The position numbers were made by a program, and so were the translations under genes. 64,000 nt of DNA from LMUY01 sp964242925. Its GTDB lineage: Bacteria; Pseudomonadota; Alphaproteobacteria; Acetobacterales; Acetobacteraceae. The notes beneath the pieces are model-generated. The model was given only the letters and a program-made list of their open reading frames with translations, was not told where the DNA came from and made no database searches. The stretch spans positions 4,456-68,455 of the forward strand of contig CAXTBW010000006.1 of assembly GCA_964242925.1 (NCBI GenBank), written 5' to 3'. Below, in pieces: positions 61,418-64,000 of this stretch. Positions within the stretch are counted from its first letter, which is position 1; every line of letters starts with the position of its first letter.

Positions 61418-63568
61418 CTACTCCACGATGACGGCCACCGGTCGCGAGGCGCTTGCCTCCAACGGCAGGCGGATCTGGAAACGGTGATGCCCCGGAATCA
61501 TCGGCCAGAACAGGGGGGCGTCGGGCGATGCGGTGGCGACCGGTTGGCCGTCCACCAACCAGACGATCTGCGCCACATGCGGCTCGGCGGTGGCCCGCAG
61601 CACCAGCCGGTTCAGCGACGCGGGCGCCTCCGGGTTGCGCCACACGTGCGTGTCTGGGTCCGGCTGCACGATCGACAAGCGGGGCGGTGGGGCGGCCGGC
61701 TGGGGTATGCCCGGCCGGACCCACTCGGTCAGGCGCTGGTCGCACCCGGCATCCGCGCGGGCGCCGGTCCCCGTGCACAGCTCCGCCTGCTCGCGGCCGG
61801 GCGGGGCGGCGAACTCGCCCGCCAGCAGGTCGCTGCGGCCCACGCCATGCAGGCGCAGCATCACCGCCTGCGCCAAATGCGCCGCCGCCCGCGCGCCGCT
61901 CAGCTGCGTCATCGGCCCGGCGTCGGCGCGGCCCACCCACACGCCGACCAGGTAGTCGCGCGACCACTCGACCGTCCACGCATCCCGATAGCCCTGCGAC
62001 GTGCCGGTCTTCAGCGCCACGGCGAATGGGAACTCCGACGAGCCGTAACGCGGGAACGATGGCAGCCGGGCCAGCGGATCGCTCAGGAACCGGCCCACCA
62101 ACCGGGCGGAATCGACGGAGATCAGCCGCTTGCCGTCTGCAACCGGCCCGCGGAACCAGCGCAACGGCAAGTCCACCCCATCCTCCGCCAGGGTCGCGTA
62201 GGCCCGCATCAGCCGCTCGAGCGAGGTGGGCAGTGCGCCGATCGCCATCGCCAGGCCGTAGCGGTCCGCGGCGCCCTCCCGCGCGTGGACGCCCAGCGCT
62301 CGCAGGAACGTGAAGCCGTCGTTCAACCCGATCCGCCGCAGCAGGTTGGTCGCCGGCACGTTGCGGGAGTTGGCGAGCGCCTGGCGCGGCAGCAGCGGAC
62401 CGAGATAGTCGTGGTCGGCGTTGCTGATCCCCGCCGCGCCCTCCGGCAGGTCCGCCAACACGTCCTGCGGCGCGATCACCCGGCGATCCAGCCCCAGCGC
62501 ATACAGGAACGGCTTGAGCGTGCTGCCCGGCGAACGCAGGGCGGCCGTGTAGTCGATCGCGCCGCCGGGCTGGCTGTCGTAGCCGGCGGAGGCGACCGAG
62601 GCCAGCACCTTGCGGCTGCCGCGGCGGACGATCATGACCGCAACCTGCTGCGCGCCGGCGTGTCGCCAGGCCCCGAGATGGGCGGCGGCCATGCGCGTCG
62701 CCCAGCGTTGCACGGCGCCGTCGATCGTGGAGCGCACCACGCCGCCGCTCTCGGGCGCCGCCCGTTGCAGGCGCAGCGCCAAGTGGAGGAAAGCCGGGCG
62801 TCGCGGCGCGGGCAGCGGAGCAAGCCGGTCGAGCTCCGCCAGCGCGTCGGCCTGGACGGGCGCCGGCAGGTCCATCGCCGCCAGCGCCCGGCGCGCGCGG
62901 GCGACGGCGCGAGCCCGGCCGTGGTGCAGCGCCATGCCGCCGGGCGCCTGCGGGATTGCGCTCAGCAGGGCGGCCTGCGCCGTGTCCAGGTCGGCGGCAG
63001 GCCGGTCGAAATACCACTGGGCGGCGTGGGCGATGCCGTGGCTGTTCTCGCCGTAGGGCGCTAGCCGGAGGTACTGCGCCAGGACTGCCTGGTGGCCGTA
63101 GCGGGCGACCAGCGCCACCGCCGCGCCCGCCTCCACCGCCTTGGCCCACAGGGTCCGCGCGCGCGGATGCTGCATGCGCGCGACCTGCATCGCGATGGTG
63201 GACGCGCCGGACGAGCTGCCGCCGCGCAGCCGTCGCCAGGTCGCGCGCAGCACGGCCGCCGGGTCGACGCCCGGGTGCGACCAGAACCGCCGGTCCTCCA
63301 GCGCCAGCGTCGCGGCCACAACGCGCGGCGGCGGCTCCACGGCCCAGTATCCATATTCCACCTGCCGCCCGCCGTCCGGCCGGCGGCTCTCGTGGCCGGC
63401 CTGGGTCAGAAACGCGCCGTCCCGGTCGGTGATGATGGCGGTGGGCGCGGGCGCCTGCAGGACGGCGCCGGCCAGCACGGCCACCGCCCAGGCCGCGCCC
63501 GTTGCCGCGGCCAGAGTTGCCGCCAGGCGACCCAGGGCAGATCGCAGCAACCGCGTCCCCGTGCGCAT
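61418..63568 (-). CDS. pbpC: Penicillin-binding protein 1C
   Basis: A 716-residue bifunctional peptidoglycan synthase anchored by an N-terminal TM (residues about 12-38). The glycosyltransferase motif is ALEDRRFWSHPGVDP with E91. The transpeptidase motifs are S349-T-L-K352 in SPGSTLKPFLY, SRN in ANSRNVPATN, and KTGTS. The C-terminal BiPBP_C-type beta domain (PRLSIVQPDPDTHVW) marks the 1C class. ATG 63568 is preferred to 63598 because it has an AAAGG site. An alpha-2-macroglobulin partner, often adjacent, is not seen in the window. Confidence 0.92.
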   Translation of the reverse strand: MRTGTRLLRSALGRLAATLAAATGAAWAVAVLAGAVLQAPAPTAIITDRDGAFLTQAGHESRRPDGGRQVEYGYWAVEPPPRVVAATLALEDRRFWSHPGVDPAAVLRATWRRLRGGSSSGASTIAMQVARMQHPRARTLWAKAVEAGAAVALVARYGHQAVLAQYLRLAPYGENSHGIAHAAQWYFDRPAADLDTAQAALLSAIPQAPGGMALHHGRARAVARARRALAAMDLPAPVQADALAELDRLAPLPAPRRPAFLHLALRLQRAAPESGGVVRSTIDGAVQRWATRMAAAHLGAWRHAGAQQVAVMIVRRGSRKVLASVASAGYDSQPGGAIDYTAALRSPGSTLKPFLYALGLDRRVIAPQDVLADLPEGAAGISNADHDYLGPLLPRQALANSRNVPATNLLRRIGLNDGFTFLRALGVHAREGAADRYGLAMAIGALPTSLERLMRAYATLAEDGVDLPLRWFRGPVADGKRLISVDSARLVGRFLSDPLARLPSFPRYGSSEFPFAVALKTGTSQGYRDAWTVEWSRDYLVGVWVGRADAGPMTQLSGARAAAHLAQAVMLRLHGVGRSDLLAGEFAAPPGREQAELCTGTGARADAGCDQRLTEWVRPGIPQPAAPPPRLSIVQPDPDTHVWRNPEAPASLNRLVLRATAEPHVAQIVWLVDGQPVATASPDAPLFWPMIPGHHRFQIRLPLEASASRPVAVIVE

Positions 63569-63665
63569 GGCGAGCCTTTCTCGCGTTCCAGCCGCCATCT
63601 TGCACGCCGGGCGGGCGGCGTCCACGATCCGCCGCCGATCAAAGCAACAACAAGGAGCACCCGGC

Positions 63666-64000
63666 ATGGGGATGCCACGACGCGACCTGCTGCTGGCCAG
63701 CATGCTGGCCGCTCTCGCCACCGAGACCGCCACCGGAGCGGTCGCAAGCCCGCTCAACCCCGTGCAAACCATCATCCAGCCGCCGGACGCGCGCACATGG
63801 CTGCCGAACAAGGGCTATCCGGAGCGCAGCGTCGACATGTGCGCGCTCGCCGGGTCCACCACCGAGCCCGGGCTATACTACACGCTCGTGCGCTGGTGGC
63901 CCGGCTACATGAGCGCGCCGCACACCTACACCACCGACCGTCTGTGCGTGGTCGTGTCCGGCACGTGGTGGTGCAACAGCGGGGCGGACTTCGACCCCGC
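63666..64000 (+). CDS. Exported cupin-like protein, 3' end outside window
   Basis: A partial gene; the first 111 codons are present. The start ATG 63666 has a good ribosome site (AAGGAGC, 9 bases upstream), and the protein begins with a Tat/Sec-like signal (RRDLLLASMLAALATETATG). The region YYTLVRWWPGYMSAPHTYTTDRLCVVVSGTWWC resembles the first half of a cupin beta-barrel. It is divergent from pbpC, with 97 bases between that presumably hold both promoters. Function is unknown. Confidence 0.7.
   Translation, partial: MGMPRRDLLLASMLAALATETATGAVASPLNPVQTIIQPPDARTWLPNKGYPERSVDMCALAGSTTEPGLYYTLVRWWPGYMSAPHTYTTDRLCVVVSGTWWCNSGADFDP

Overview
The window looks like chromosomal DNA of a very GC-rich alphaproteobacterium. 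Long antisense shadow ORFs, dense four-base stop/start overlaps, many GTG and TTG starts and Tat-exported binding proteins all fit. The gene families (TPR glycosyltransferases, DUF1244, the heme-dependent demethylase family, Liv- and NMT1-type ABC systems, KirBac, PBP1C) suggest Rhodospirillales, possibly Acetobacteraceae; this is inference, since no rRNA or taxonomic marker is present. It is a draft assembly: two 100-base N runs break genes, and one is flanked by an exact 55-base duplication that is almost certainly unmerged contig overlap. I found no tRNA, rRNA, CRISPR array, insertion sequence or phage integrase.

Layout. 1-3.5 kb: the end of a carotenoid oxygenase gene, an MFS symporter and a PhyH-type dioxygenase. 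3.6-8 kb: a glycerate kinase-pyruvate kinase pair, a DUF1244 protein and a YbfB-type MFS permease. 8-12.2 kb: a large TPR protein with two glycosyltransferase-like domains, a heme-dependent demethylase family protein and a 28-residue membrane microprotein. 12.4-22.2 kb, minus strand: a complete spermidine/putrescine-type ABC transporter followed by a Tat-exported flavin amine oxidase, a c-type cytochrome and a PuuB-like FAD oxidoreductase. A flavin monooxygenase and an NMT1-type binding protein lie upstream. 22.3-29.2 kb, plus strand: a hydroxyacid dehydrogenase, an isocitrate-lyase/PEP-mutase family lyase, a divergent aconitase (with a gap) and an NMT1/Ssu-type ABC transporter, which reads as uptake and catabolism of an organic acid.

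29.3-31.3 kb: an exported protein, a cytochrome b and a Tat lipoprotein molybdopterin oxidoreductase. 31.3-35.9 kb: a 1511-residue secreted chimera with a pectin-lyase-like domain, collagen-like repeats and an SGNH esterase domain, closed by a strong terminator. 36-40 kb: an NAD-dependent epimerase, an Ada plus 2OG-oxygenase repair operon and a metallo-beta-lactamase-fold hydrolase. 40-44.5 kb: a complete branched-chain-amino-acid-type ABC operon (J-H-M-G-F).

44.6-49.2 kb: an orphan DNA methyltransferase behind tyrS, a ParA-like P-loop protein and a KirBac potassium channel. 49.2-55.9 kb: a CoxE-like VWA protein, an anchored protein of unknown function, a Na+/H+ antiporter, a NIPSNAP protein and an AsmA protein. 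55.8-64 kb: a NUDIX hydrolase, a tyrosine phosphatase, an enoyl-CoA hydratase, a 2H phosphoesterase, two SDRs, a RidA protein, PBP1C and the start of an exported cupin-like protein.

Several small dispersed palindromic repeats sit between genes. One of them appears to supply the start codon of an ABC permease gene.
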